A stretch of 12,029 nucleotides of DNA. It comes from Pseudomonadota bacterium (GTDB lineage: Bacteria; Pseudomonadota; Alphaproteobacteria; Rhizobiales; Xanthobacteraceae). The translations under genes were made by a program, and so were the position numbers. Positions within the stretch are counted from its first letter, which is position 1, and each line of letters starts with the position of its first letter. Positions 1 through 6,664 of this stretch are shown piece by piece. The notes beneath the pieces were generated by a model, which saw only the letters and a list, made by a program, of their open reading frames with translations, searched no databases and was not told the origin of the DNA. The stretch spans positions 1 through 12,029 of the forward strand of contig JAEWCJ010000351.1 in assembly GCA_023390695.1 (NCBI GenBank), written 5' to 3'.

Positions 1-1694
1 CTGATGATCCGCTGCGCAAGTTGCGCAGCGTCGTCGTCGGACGCGATCCGGGCCTGCAGGCCCGCGATTTCGTCGCCGCCGAGCCGTGCCACCGTATCGA
101 ATTCGCGCACGCAGGCCGACAGGCGGCGCGCGATCTCCACGAGGACGGCGTCGCCGGCCGGATGTCCATGCGTGTCGTTGATGCTCTTGAAGCGGTCGAG
201 ATCGAACAGCAGCACCGAGAAGCGCTCGTCGAAACGCTGCGTGCGGCTGAGAGCCTGGGTGATCCGCTGGCGGAACAGCGCGCGGTTGGTCAGCTTCGTG
301 AGGTCGTCGTGGGTCGCCATTTCGGCGATCTTGGCCTCGGCGCGCTTGCGCTCCGTGATGTCGGTAAAGGTGCGGACGATGCCGCCATCGGGCAGCGAAC
401 GGGCCCGGATTTCCAGGACGCGGCCGTTCGGACGGACCCGCTCATAGTTCCTGATCGGACCATTCAGCCCGCCATCCTTGATGATCTCCCAGATCTGCCG
501 GTCGATCAGTTCACCGTCGGTGCCGTACTCGCCGCGTTCGAAAAGGAACGAGACGATTTGCTGCATGCTGACCTTGCGGGACAGCCATTCCTGCGGCAGC
601 TCCAGCAGTTCGACGAAGCGGCTGTTGATGACCTCGACATTGCCTTGCGCGTCGGCCATCAGGATTCCCTGATCGATGTTGTCGAGGGTCGTTCGCAATT
701 TCTGCCGGCTGGTGCGCAGGATCGTCTCGTTGTTGCGCAGCCAGTCATAGGCTCTGTCGAGTTTGCGCTGGTGCTGCACGCTCAACGCTATGACGATAAG
801 AATAAGTGCGGTGATGCCCCCGGCAAGACCGTAATATCTGAACTGATTGGCGTAATGGTTGGCGAGCACCTCATGCTCGGCAAAGCCGACAAGGACGGCG
901 AGGGGCAGGTCCGCCACTTTCCGGTATGAGATGTATCGGATGACGCCGTCGAACTGGCCGTCGTTGACATAATATCCCGCCGGGGATTTCTCCAACTGCC
1001 GTAACACGCCGCGGTTGGGGTTTAGTTTCGTAATGTTCTCGTCTTTGAACCCGCGCTGGGCTCGAACATATCCGTCGAGTCCGATCAACGAAATCGATCC
1101 CTCGCGGCCGATGTTGATCGTCTGATAGAATTTGACGAGATTTTCGGTGTCGAGCGACGCGACGATAACACCGGCAAAAGATCCGTCCGGGTTCCTGAGG
1201 CGCCGGTTCAGTTGAATGGATGTTTTTGCCGAACGGATGCCTTCGACCGGTCTGCCGATAAAGAGCTCGTCGCCGGTGGCGTCTTTCTGGAAGCGGAAGT
1301 GGTCGCGGTGGCTGAGGTCGAGGGCCTCGACCGGTTTGCGGGAAGATTCAATCAGCCGCCCGGACGCGTCGATGATCGAATAGTGCAATATGGCGCCGTT
1401 GTTGGGCCTGTGATCGCCGGGCCAGTCGACAAGGTTGAAGCTCTTTCTGTCGGCTTCATACATCGAGCGCAGGATGATCAGCGTGTTATCGACACCGCGG
1501 ATCGTGCGTGCGATGTGCTCTTCAAATGCGCGCGCGAGATTGGATGTTTCCTGCCTGGCCGTCGCCAGATCCGCCTGTTTGTTCGAGCGCAGATAGATCG
1601 TCGTGGCGCTCCAGATCAGGGCAATCATGAGAACGCCCAGGAGGGGGGTGCCGTGCAGCGACGCGCGTAACCAAGGTGATTTCCAGAACGGCAT
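1..1694 (-). CDS. Membrane-bound diguanylate cyclase (dCache-PAS-GGDEF), 3' end cut by the window edge
   Basis: Predicted inner-membrane enzyme that makes cyclic di-GMP from GTP in response to a periplasmic signal. The visible 564 residues start MPFWKSPW. In order: TM helix at about residues 13-32, an extracytoplasmic dCache-type sensor at about 36-275, a second TM at about 285-305, a PAS domain at about 330-450 (GILMADAQGNVEVINSRF) and a GGDEF domain from about 460. The GGDEF part has the substrate/metal segment DLDRFKSINDTHGHPAGD and an RxxD inhibitory site (REFD, residues 530-533) exactly five residues before the active loop. That loop reads GGDEI (539-543) instead of GGDEF/GGEEF. The C-terminus lies beyond the left edge, so an EAL domain after GGDEF cannot be excluded. 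ATG at 1694 is chosen because an in-frame TAA lies about 50 bases upstream; a TTG at 1706 just after AGAGGGG is an alternative start. Divergent from the 1910 gene. Domain assignment is confident; activity is inferred. Confidence 0.9.
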   Translation of the reverse strand, partial: MPFWKSPWLRASLHGTPLLGVLMIALIWSATTIYLRSNKQADLATARQETSNLARAFEEHIARTIRGVDNTLIILRSMYEADRKSFNLVDWPGDHRPNNGAILHYSIIDASGRLIESSRKPVEALDLSHRDHFRFQKDATGDELFIGRPVEGIRSAKTSIQLNRRLRNPDGSFAGVIVASLDTENLVKFYQTINIGREGSISLIGLDGYVRAQRGFKDENITKLNPNRGVLRQLEKSPAGYYVNDGQFDGVIRYISYRKVADLPLAVLVGFAEHEVLANHYANQFRYYGLAGGITALILIVIALSVQHQRKLDRAYDWLRNNETILRTSRQKLRTTLDNIDQGILMADAQGNVEVINSRFVELLELPQEWLSRKVSMQQIVSFLFERGEYGTDGELIDRQIWEIIKDGGLNGPIRNYERVRPNGRVLEIRARSLPDGGIVRTFTDITERKRAEAKIAEMATHDDLTKLTNRALFRQRITQALSRTQRFDERFSVLLFDLDRFKSINDTHGHPAGDAVLVEIARRLSACVREFDTVARLGGDEIAGLQARIASDDDAAQLAQRII

Positions 1695-1846
1695 CGCCGT
1701 ATTCAAAGCCCCTCTATATTTGCGTGTGGGTCTAGAGTGCTCGCCTTATTTTTGAGTTACGAGCGTCATCCGGCATCTGCGGCGAAGCATTAACCATCCG
1801 TGCGCGGGCAGCAGCTTGGCGTCTGGCCGAGGATTCCGGCAGTGGT

Positions 1847-1875
1847 TTGCCTTGGATGTGTCGACTCTGTAAGAG
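1847..1875 (+). promoter_or_regulatory. Candidate sigma70-type promoter for the class II aldolase gene
   Basis: TTGCCT (1847-1852) and TAAGAG (1870-1875) are separated by 17 bases and would start transcription about 28 bases before the ATG at 1910. It is a weak match read by eye. It lies in the divergent intergenic region 1695-1909, in which I see no RNA gene and no other convincing element. Confidence 0.3.
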
Positions 1876-1896
1876 AGGCTAACAAACGTTGAAAAT

Positions 1897-1902
1897 GGGA
1901 GG
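1897..1902 (+). promoter_or_regulatory. Ribosome binding site that sets the start of the class II aldolase gene
   Basis: GGGAGG lies seven bases before the ATG at 1910. Earlier in-frame starts exist (TTG 1889, ATG 1895), but ATG 1895 would sit on the Shine-Dalgarno sequence itself, so 1910 is the better start. Confidence 0.75.
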
Positions 1903-1909
1903 CTCAGTA

Positions 1910-2722
1910 ATGGGGCAAGCTGCAAATCGGGCGCGCCAGGAAGTCGCCGTCGGAAACCGGATACTGGCCAACGAAGGCATTCTCGACGCTTTCGGTCACG
2001 TCTCCGTCCGGCATCCCGAAAATCCCCACCGTTACCTTCTGTCCCGCTCACGCTCACCGGAACTGGTCGAGCCGGCCGATGTCCTGGAATTCGACCTCGA
2101 TTCCAATCCGGTAACCCGGACCGACGCCAACCTTTATTCAGAGCGCGTTATCCACGGTGAGATTTACAAGGCCCGCCCCGATGTCATGGCGGTGGTGCAT
2201 CATCATTCGCCCGCGATGATGCCCTATTGCGTGAGCGGCGTTGAGCTCGTGCCGGTCTTCCATCTCGGGGCGCCCATGGGGGACAAGGTCCCGTTCTGGG
2301 ACCAGCGCGACGATTTCGGCGATACCAACATGCTGGTGGTGAAGCCGGAGGAGGGGGCCTCGCTTGCCCGGGCGCTCGGGGATCATTCGATGGTGCTGAT
2401 GCGCCGCCACGGCACGACGGTGATCGGAACCAGCGTCCCCGACCTTGTGATGCGGACAATCTATTCCTGCCGCAACGCGGAATTTCAGTGGCAGGCCCGC
2501 ATGCTGGGACACGTCACCACGCTTTCACCTGGTGAAATCGAGAAATGCGCGGCCATTCACAAGCAGCCAAACGTCACATCCCGGACCTGGGAATATTGGT
2601 CGATGCGGCTTGAAAAATCGGGTAATGGCTTGAAATCTGCACCAACCAAACGGTCCGCCGCCCGCAAGACTCCGGCGAAAAAGAAGAAGACCGCGAAAAA
2701 GAGGAAAGGAACGAGACGATGA
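1910..2722 (+). CDS. Class II aldolase/adducin family protein with a Lys/Arg-rich C-terminal tail
   Basis: A 270-residue cytoplasmic metalloenzyme of the family that includes fuculose-phosphate aldolase, L-ribulose-5-phosphate epimerase and some aromatic-acid decarboxylases. By comparison with FucA (Glu73, His92, His94, His155), the likely zinc ligands are His97 and His99 (VVHHHSP) and His167 (MRRHG), with Glu78 (YSER) as the catalytic acid/base. The fold appears complete by about residue 232. After it comes a tail of about 37 residues made mostly of Lys, Arg, Ala, Thr and Pro, with a run of four Lys, resembling histone H1 or AlgP tails. The stop overlaps the next ATG (ATGA), so translation of the substrate-binding protein is probably coupled. 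The substrate is unknown. 3,4-dihydroxyphthalate decarboxylases belong to this superfamily, which would fit the aromatic context, but this is only a possibility. Confidence 0.88.
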   Translation: MGQAANRARQEVAVGNRILANEGILDAFGHVSVRHPENPHRYLLSRSRSPELVEPADVLEFDLDSNPVTRTDANLYSERVIHGEIYKARPDVMAVVHHHSPAMMPYCVSGVELVPVFHLGAPMGDKVPFWDQRDDFGDTNMLVVKPEEGASLARALGDHSMVLMRRHGTTVIGTSVPDLVMRTIYSCRNAEFQWQARMLGHVTTLSPGEIEKCAAIHKQPNVTSRTWEYWSMRLEKSGNGLKSAPTKRSAARKTPAKKKKTAKKRKGTRR

Positions 2723-3678
2723 GGGCTGTCAGGACGGCTGTATTCGCAGCCGCAAGCGCAGCGATCATGGCGGGTTCGAGCGCCTATGCGCAGGACTCGC
2801 TGAAGATCGCGATTGGCCAGATCAACAACTGGGAAAATCAGGCGCCGACGCTCGGCCAGGACGCCGGCATTTTCAAGAAGCACAACCTGAATATCGAAGC
2901 GGTCGGCACGCAGGGCGCGGGCGAGACCATCCAGGCGGTGATTTCGGGCAGCGCCGATCTCGGCGCCGGCGTCGGCGTGGCGGGCGCAATGCGCGCCTTC
3001 CAGCGCGGTGCGCCGGTCCGCGTCCTGCTGCCGGCCTTCACCGGCACCGGCGATCTTTACTGGTACGTGAAGGCGGATTCGCCGATCAAGTCGCTGAAGG
3101 ACTTCAAGGACAATACGTCGATCGCCTATTCCACCAACGGATCGAGCTCGCACAACATCGTCGTCGGGTTCATTCGGGAATTGGGAGCGAGCGGCAAGCC
3201 GACCGCGACGGGTGGCCCTCCCGGAACGCTGACGTCGGTGATGAGCGGACAGATCGATGTCGGTTGGGCGGCGCCGCCCTTCGGCATGAAGGAAGTCAAG
3301 GAAGGCAAGATCCGCATCGTGGCGCGCGGCAGCGATATCCCCTCGCTGAAGGGACAGACCGTGCGCGCGATCATCGTGAACGCCGATGCGCTCAAGAACA
3401 AGAAAGACGCCATCATGCGCTTCGTGAAGGCGTATCGTGAAAGCGTCGACTGGATGTATGCCGATCCCAAGGCGGTTGCGATGTATGCCGCCAAGATCAA
3501 GGCGGAGGAGGGCCTGCTGAAGGATTCCATCAAGGAATTCCACCCCAAGGACGCCATGCAGACCGACAAGATGGCCGATTTCGATGGCGCCATCGCGGAT
3601 GCAGTGAAGCTGAAATTCCTGGAAGCTCCCCTGAACAAGGAGCAGGTCACGGAGTTCCTGCAGATTCCGCCGCGCTGA
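2719..3678 (+). CDS. Exported NMT1/TauA/SsuA-type ABC transporter substrate-binding protein
   Basis: A 319-residue periplasmic solute receptor. A Sec signal peptide (MRAVRTAVFAAASAAIMAG...) ends in AYA|Q, with predicted cleavage after residue 24. The mature part begins with the family pattern LKIAIGQINNWENQAPTLGQ, followed by DAGIFKKHNLNIE, a glycine-rich GSADLGAGVGVAGAM segment and a second-lobe SGQIDVGWAAPPFG motif. It is typical of the type 2 periplasmic binding fold used for sulfonates, nitrate/bicarbonate, pyrimidine precursors and many aromatic acids. It overlaps the upstream aldolase gene by four bases, so the ligand may be that enzyme's substrate or precursor. No permease or ATPase gene follows; a terminator comes directly after. 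It must use transporter parts encoded elsewhere, or act as a sensor or scavenger. Ligand not predictable. Confidence 0.92.
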   Translation: MRAVRTAVFAAASAAIMAGSSAYAQDSLKIAIGQINNWENQAPTLGQDAGIFKKHNLNIEAVGTQGAGETIQAVISGSADLGAGVGVAGAMRAFQRGAPVRVLLPAFTGTGDLYWYVKADSPIKSLKDFKDNTSIAYSTNGSSSHNIVVGFIRELGASGKPTATGGPPGTLTSVMSGQIDVGWAAPPFGMKEVKEGKIRIVARGSDIPSLKGQTVRAIIVNADALKNKKDAIMRFVKAYRESVDWMYADPKAVAMYAAKIKAEEGLLKDSIKEFHPKDAMQTDKMADFDGAIADAVKLKFLEAPLNKEQVTEFLQIPPR

Positions 3679-3695
3679 CCGGCGTGTCGTTTTCG

Positions 3696-3726
3696 AAAAT
3701 GCCCCGCGCGAGCGGGGCATTTTTTT
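3696..3726 (+). terminator. Rho-independent terminator after the substrate-binding protein gene
   Basis: A perfect hairpin with arms AAAATGCCCCGC and GCGGGGCATTTT around the loop GCGA, followed by a run of seven T (3720-3726), starting 17 bases after the stop at 3678. The other strand has a shorter ATTTTCG stretch after the hairpin, so it may also act, more weakly, for the convergent minus-strand operon ending at 3737. Confidence 0.93.
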
Positions 3727-3736
3727 GAGCAGGCGG

Positions 3737-4114
3737 TTAGCGTACCAGCGGGACGCAGCGCCCGCCGCGCAGGATTTTCGCGCCGACGGCTTTCGCCTGA
3801 CAATCGTTGCCGAAGGTCTTGCGTTTGCCGCGCGCGTCAAGCGCGCAGACCGGCTTGAACACCATCGGGCAATTGGTGGGGCAGGCGCCCGCACTGACAA
3901 TACGGGCGCCGTCGCCGCGTGCGGCGCATTCGTTCACATAGGTGACCAGAGTCTTCTTGCGGCTGCGGGCGCAGACCGGGTGGTAGCCGTGGTGCCCGCA
4001 GGGGCCCGCCATGATCAGGGGCTGGCCTTGCGCGGCTGCGGGCGTCGCGATTGAATCGGAGAGTCCGAGCGCAACGCCGCACATCATCAGGAATGCGATG
4101 CCGCCGATCTTCAT
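3737..4114 (-). CDS. Small secreted protein with two Kazal-like modules
   Basis: A 125-residue exported protein. The signal peptide (MKIGGIAFLMMCGVALGL...) probably ends at PAAA|Q. The mature part holds two tandem four-cysteine modules. Module 1 has PVCARSRKKTLVTYVNEC and module 2 has PVCALDARGKRKTFGNDC. In both, the last three cysteines are separated by 14 residues and 14 residues, pointing to internal duplication. The PVC...TY/F.N.C...A...C pattern is that of Kazal-type serine protease inhibitors in their bacterial, reduced-disulfide form. Function is inferred: protease inhibition or another extracytoplasmic binding role. Its ATG (4114) overlaps the TGA of the upstream oxidoreductase by one base (TGATG), so it is probably translated by re-initiation as the last gene of the operon. 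A TTG at 4117 is a less likely start. Confidence 0.82.
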   Translation of the reverse strand: MKIGGIAFLMMCGVALGLSDSIATPAAAQGQPLIMAGPCGHHGYHPVCARSRKKTLVTYVNECAARGDGARIVSAGACPTNCPMVFKPVCALDARGKRKTFGNDCQAKAVGAKILRGGRCVPLVR

Positions 4115-5013
4115 CAATGCGGATCCTTCGCGGCGGCGCTGATGGCACTCAGCATGCTGGCGCGGCCCTGGTCGAGCGTAACGCGGACCTGGTCCTGTCT
4201 GCCGATCTCGCCCATTTCGCGCTGACGCGTCACTGTCGCATTGGTCATCAGCGGTTCGACGCCGAGTTCGCGCAGCGTGTCGGCGACTTCCTCCATTTCC
4301 GCCGCGCGGCGGATGCCGTGGCTGGCCATGCGCTCGACATTATATTCGGCGATCCGGCCCCAATCGAGGCTGGGATAGTTGTTCTTCAGCGAGGCGGCGA
4401 CCTCCTCGACCACGCCGGCGCGCTGCGCGGCGAGAAAACATTCCAGCGTCACCGCTTCGATGCCCTTGATCATCACGCTGCGCACCATCTTGATGGCGGC
4501 GGCAGCGCCGGTCTTCGCCCCCGCGATCGAGATCTTCATGCCCAGGCTGTCGAGAAGCGGCTTGATCGCCTCCGCATGCGGGCCGGCGAGCAGCATCGGC
4601 GACTGGTGACGCGCCGGCAGAATGGGCGAGAGGATCGCGAGGTCGACATAACGCGCCTTGCCCGCGAGCAGCGCATCGGTGTCGCGCTTGCGGCCGGGCG
4701 AGACCGAGTTCACGTCGACATAATACGGAGTGCCGGCGAGATGCGGTTCCACTGATTGCGCAGCTTCGAGGCTGGAGGCGGCGGTCACGGCGGCAATGAC
4801 GATGCCGGCGTCGCGGATCGCGTCGGCCGCCGAGGCGGCGATGCGCACGCCGGTCTTGTCGGCGGCGTCTTTCAGCCGGGCGCCGGCGGCGTGCGGAAAT
4901 AGGATGTCCCAGGCCGCGATATGCGCCACGCCTTCCTCGCGCAGGCCCGCGGCGATGGCCTGACCGGCCTCGCCGAACCCGATGAAAGCGATGCGTTGCG
5001 AACGCGCGTCCAT
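4114..5013 (-). CDS. NAD(P)-dependent oxidoreductase, 3-hydroxyisobutyrate dehydrogenase superfamily with DUF1932-like C-terminus
   Basis: A 299-residue cytoplasmic dehydrogenase of the 6-phosphogluconate/3-hydroxyisobutyrate dehydrogenase superfamily. The N-terminus has a Rossmann nucleotide-binding loop, IAFIGFGEAG (Gly12, Gly14, Gly17). Asp36 at the end of the second strand (AAWD) favours NAD over NADP. VDVNSVSPGRKR (99-110) matches the family's NSxSP-like substrate region. AAIKMVRSVMIKG carries the expected catalytic Lys175, but the usual nearby Asn is replaced (Arg178/Ser179). The C-terminal helical part resembles DUF1932, found in members that act on hydroxy acids. It starts two bases after the thioesterase stop and is coupled to the Kazal gene by TGATG. 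It probably oxidises a hydroxy-acid intermediate or reduces a keto acid; the substrate is unknown. Confidence 0.86.
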   Translation of the reverse strand: MDARSQRIAFIGFGEAGQAIAAGLREEGVAHIAAWDILFPHAAGARLKDAADKTGVRIAASAADAIRDAGIVIAAVTAASSLEAAQSVEPHLAGTPYYVDVNSVSPGRKRDTDALLAGKARYVDLAILSPILPARHQSPMLLAGPHAEAIKPLLDSLGMKISIAGAKTGAAAAIKMVRSVMIKGIEAVTLECFLAAQRAGVVEEVAASLKNNYPSLDWGRIAEYNVERMASHGIRRAAEMEEVADTLRELGVEPLMTNATVTRQREMGEIGRQDQVRVTLDQGRASMLSAISAAAKDPH

Positions 5014-5015
5014 TT

Positions 5016-5420
5016 TCAGCCCTGCAGTTTCTTCTGGATGCGTTGATCGAAGCGGTCGACATTGACGACGACGCGCGTATGCGTGCCGTCGCCGATGCGT
5101 TCCCTGTCGTCGAAAGCCTCGACGCGGAATTCGACATTGCGGCCGTCGATCTTCGTCACTTCGGCGGTGGCGCGCAATGTCATGCCGACCGGCGTCGCCG
5201 CATAATGGCCGACGTCGAGATGCGTGCCGAGGCTCTGGTGGCCCGCCGGCAGCAGGCTCTCGATGGCATCGAGCGCGGCGGCTTCCATCATGTTGATCAT
5301 CACCGGTGTCGCCAGCACGCGCACGCGGCCGGAGCCGACGCGCGGCGCGGTCTGCTCCTCGCCCACGACGATGGCAGCGGAGCCCTTGAGGCCGATATTG
5401 AGTTTGGACAGGTCGGTCAT
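5016..5420 (-). CDS. Hot-dog thioesterase of the fluoroacetyl-CoA thioesterase (FlK) type
   Basis: A 134-residue single-domain hot-dog protein that should hydrolyse an acyl-CoA thioester in the cytoplasm. The catalytic triad of FlK (Thr42, Glu50, His76) is matched by Thr38 (ATPVM), Glu46 (NMMEAA) and His72 (DVGHYAATPVG), with the same 8- and 26-residue spacing. The remainder, including TPVGMTLRATAEVTKIDGRNVEF, is typical of this small thioesterase family. It lies 27 bases after the aldo/keto reductase stop and 2 bases before the dehydrogenase start. In an aromatic-degradation operon it may release a free acid from a CoA intermediate or recycle CoA from dead-end thioesters. True fluoroacetate resistance is not implied, since most homologues act on other substrates. 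Confidence 0.87.
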   Translation of the reverse strand: MTDLSKLNIGLKGSAAIVVGEEQTAPRVGSGRVRVLATPVMINMMEAAALDAIESLLPAGHQSLGTHLDVGHYAATPVGMTLRATAEVTKIDGRNVEFRVEAFDDRERIGDGTHTRVVVNVDRFDQRIQKKLQG

Positions 5421-5447
5421 TCTGCGGCCTTTTTGCGCGCGGGCGTC

Positions 5448-6281
5448 CTAGAGCATTTCCAGCGGGCGCTTGCGCGTCGGGGGCGGGAAGGCCTTGTCTA
5501 AATCAGCGAGATCTTCCCCGGTCAATGCCAGATCCAGCGCCGCGCGGTTCTCCCTGACATGCGCGGGATTCGTGGCTTTGGGAATGACGATGAGATCGGG
5601 CTGCCGCAGCAGCCAGGCGAGCGCCACCTGCGCCGGGGTGGCGTCATGTCGGGCGGCGATTGCTTTCAGTGCGCTCTGGCCGAGCAGCCGCCCCTGTTCG
5701 ACCGGCGAATAGGCCATGAGCGGGATGTGGTGTTGCCGGCACCAGGGCAGCAGATCGAATGCGATGCCGCGCCGGGTGAGATTGTAGAGGACCTGATTGG
5801 TGGCGCAGCCGGTGCCGCCGGGCAGTCCCGCCAGCTCCTGCATGTCGTCGGTGTCGAAATTGCTCACGCCCCAGGACAGGATCTTGCCGCTCTCCAGGAG
5901 AGCGGCGAAGGCCTCCAGGGTCTCGGCGAGCGGCACGCCGCCGCGCCAGTGCAGCAGGTAGAGATCGATGCGGTCGGTGCCGAGCCGGCGCAGGCTGCGC
6001 TCGCAGGCTTCGACGGTGCCGCGCCGCGAGGCGTTCTCCGGCAGCACCTTGCTGACCAGAAACACCTCGTTGCGGCGGCCGGCAATGGCGTCGGCGACGA
6101 CCTCTTCCGCGCCGCCGTCGCCGTACATTTCGGCGGTGTCGATCAGCGTCATGCCGAGATCGAGGCCGAGCCGCAGCGCCAGCGCCTCGTCGGCGGCGCG
6201 GCGCGCCTGTTCGCCCATGCCCCAGGTGCCTTGCCCGAGTGCGGGCACGGCTTCGCCGTTGGGAAGTTTTACGGTCCGCAT
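5448..6281 (-). CDS. Aldo/keto reductase
   Basis: A 277-residue NADPH-dependent oxidoreductase with the TIM-barrel AKR fold. The catalytic tetrad is intact: Asp48 and Tyr53 (DTAEMYG), Lys78 (SKVLP) and His111 (YLLHW). Typical family segments follow: [23 protein letters not shown] and [14 protein letters not shown], the last being the cofactor-binding end of the barrel. It would reduce an aldehyde or ketone to the alcohol, or the reverse. It sits between the SMR exporter and the thioesterase, 34 and 27 bases away, so it is probably in the same transcript. No clear Shine-Dalgarno precedes the ATG at 6281. Exact substrate unknown. Confidence 0.93.
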   Translation of the reverse strand: MRTVKLPNGEAVPALGQGTWGMGEQARRAADEALALRLGLDLGMTLIDTAEMYGDGGAEEVVADAIAGRRNEVFLVSKVLPENASRRGTVEACERSLRRLGTDRIDLYLLHWRGGVPLAETLEAFAALLESGKILSWGVSNFDTDDMQELAGLPGGTGCATNQVLYNLTRRGIAFDLLPWCRQHHIPLMAYSPVEQGRLLGQSALKAIAARHDATPAQVALAWLLRQPDLIVIPKATNPAHVRENRAALDLALTGEDLADLDKAFPPPTRKRPLEML

Positions 6282-6315
6282 TGCGGCAATGTAGCACGGC
6301 CGCGCGGGTCGTGCC

Positions 6316-6645
6316 TCAATGCGCCACCGATTTTGAAAACAGGTTGATGACCAGCACGCCTGCGATGATCAGCGCCAGCCCGATCAGGGCCGGCGTGTCG
6401 AGCGCCTGCCGGAACATGAACCAGGCCACCAGCGAGATCAGCACGATGCCGAGCCCGCTCCAGATCGCATAGGCGATGCCGACCGGGATTGTCCGCAGCG
6501 TCAGGGCCAGGAAGTAGAAGGCGAGGCAGTAGGCCACCAGCGTCACAAGGCTCGGAACAAGCTTGGTGAAGGATTCGGATGCCTTCAGCGCCGAGGTGCC
6601 AATCACCTCGGCCACGATGGCGATCCCTAGATAAATGAAATTCAT
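6316..6645 (-). CDS. emrE: EmrE-type small multidrug resistance (SMR) exporter
   Basis: A 109-residue inner-membrane protein with four TM helices that exports lipophilic cations in exchange for protons. It follows E. coli EmrE almost position by position: Glu13 in [13 protein letters not shown] corresponds to the essential Glu14, with Tyr39, Tyr59 and Trp62 ([16 protein letters not shown]) at the places of Tyr40, Tyr60 and Trp63. These residues place it with the EmrE/Qac group, not the SugE/Gdx guanidinium exporters. A Shine-Dalgarno-like CAGGA precedes the ATG. The gene begins 19 bases after the dioxygenase stop, suggesting co-transcription and a role in exporting a toxic aromatic or amine compound. 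The actual substrate is unknown. Confidence 0.92.
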   Translation of the reverse strand: MNFIYLGIAIVAEVIGTSALKASESFTKLVPSLVTLVAYCLAFYFLALTLRTIPVGIAYAIWSGLGIVLISLVAWFMFRQALDTPALIGLALIIAGVLVINLFSKSVAH

Positions 6646-6664
6646 GATCCTGCTAATTTACGGG

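Noticed and set aside
21..1670. Long plus-strand open frames at 21-929 and 1212-1670
   Set aside because: They are antisense to the diguanylate cyclase frame, which shows continuous recognisable domains; the plus-strand translations match no family and reflect GC-rich codon bias.
2557..3900. Minus-strand 447-codon open frame
   Set aside because: It lies opposite the aldolase-family and substrate-binding protein genes and crosses their terminator; composition is Arg/Ala/His-rich shadow-like with no motif.
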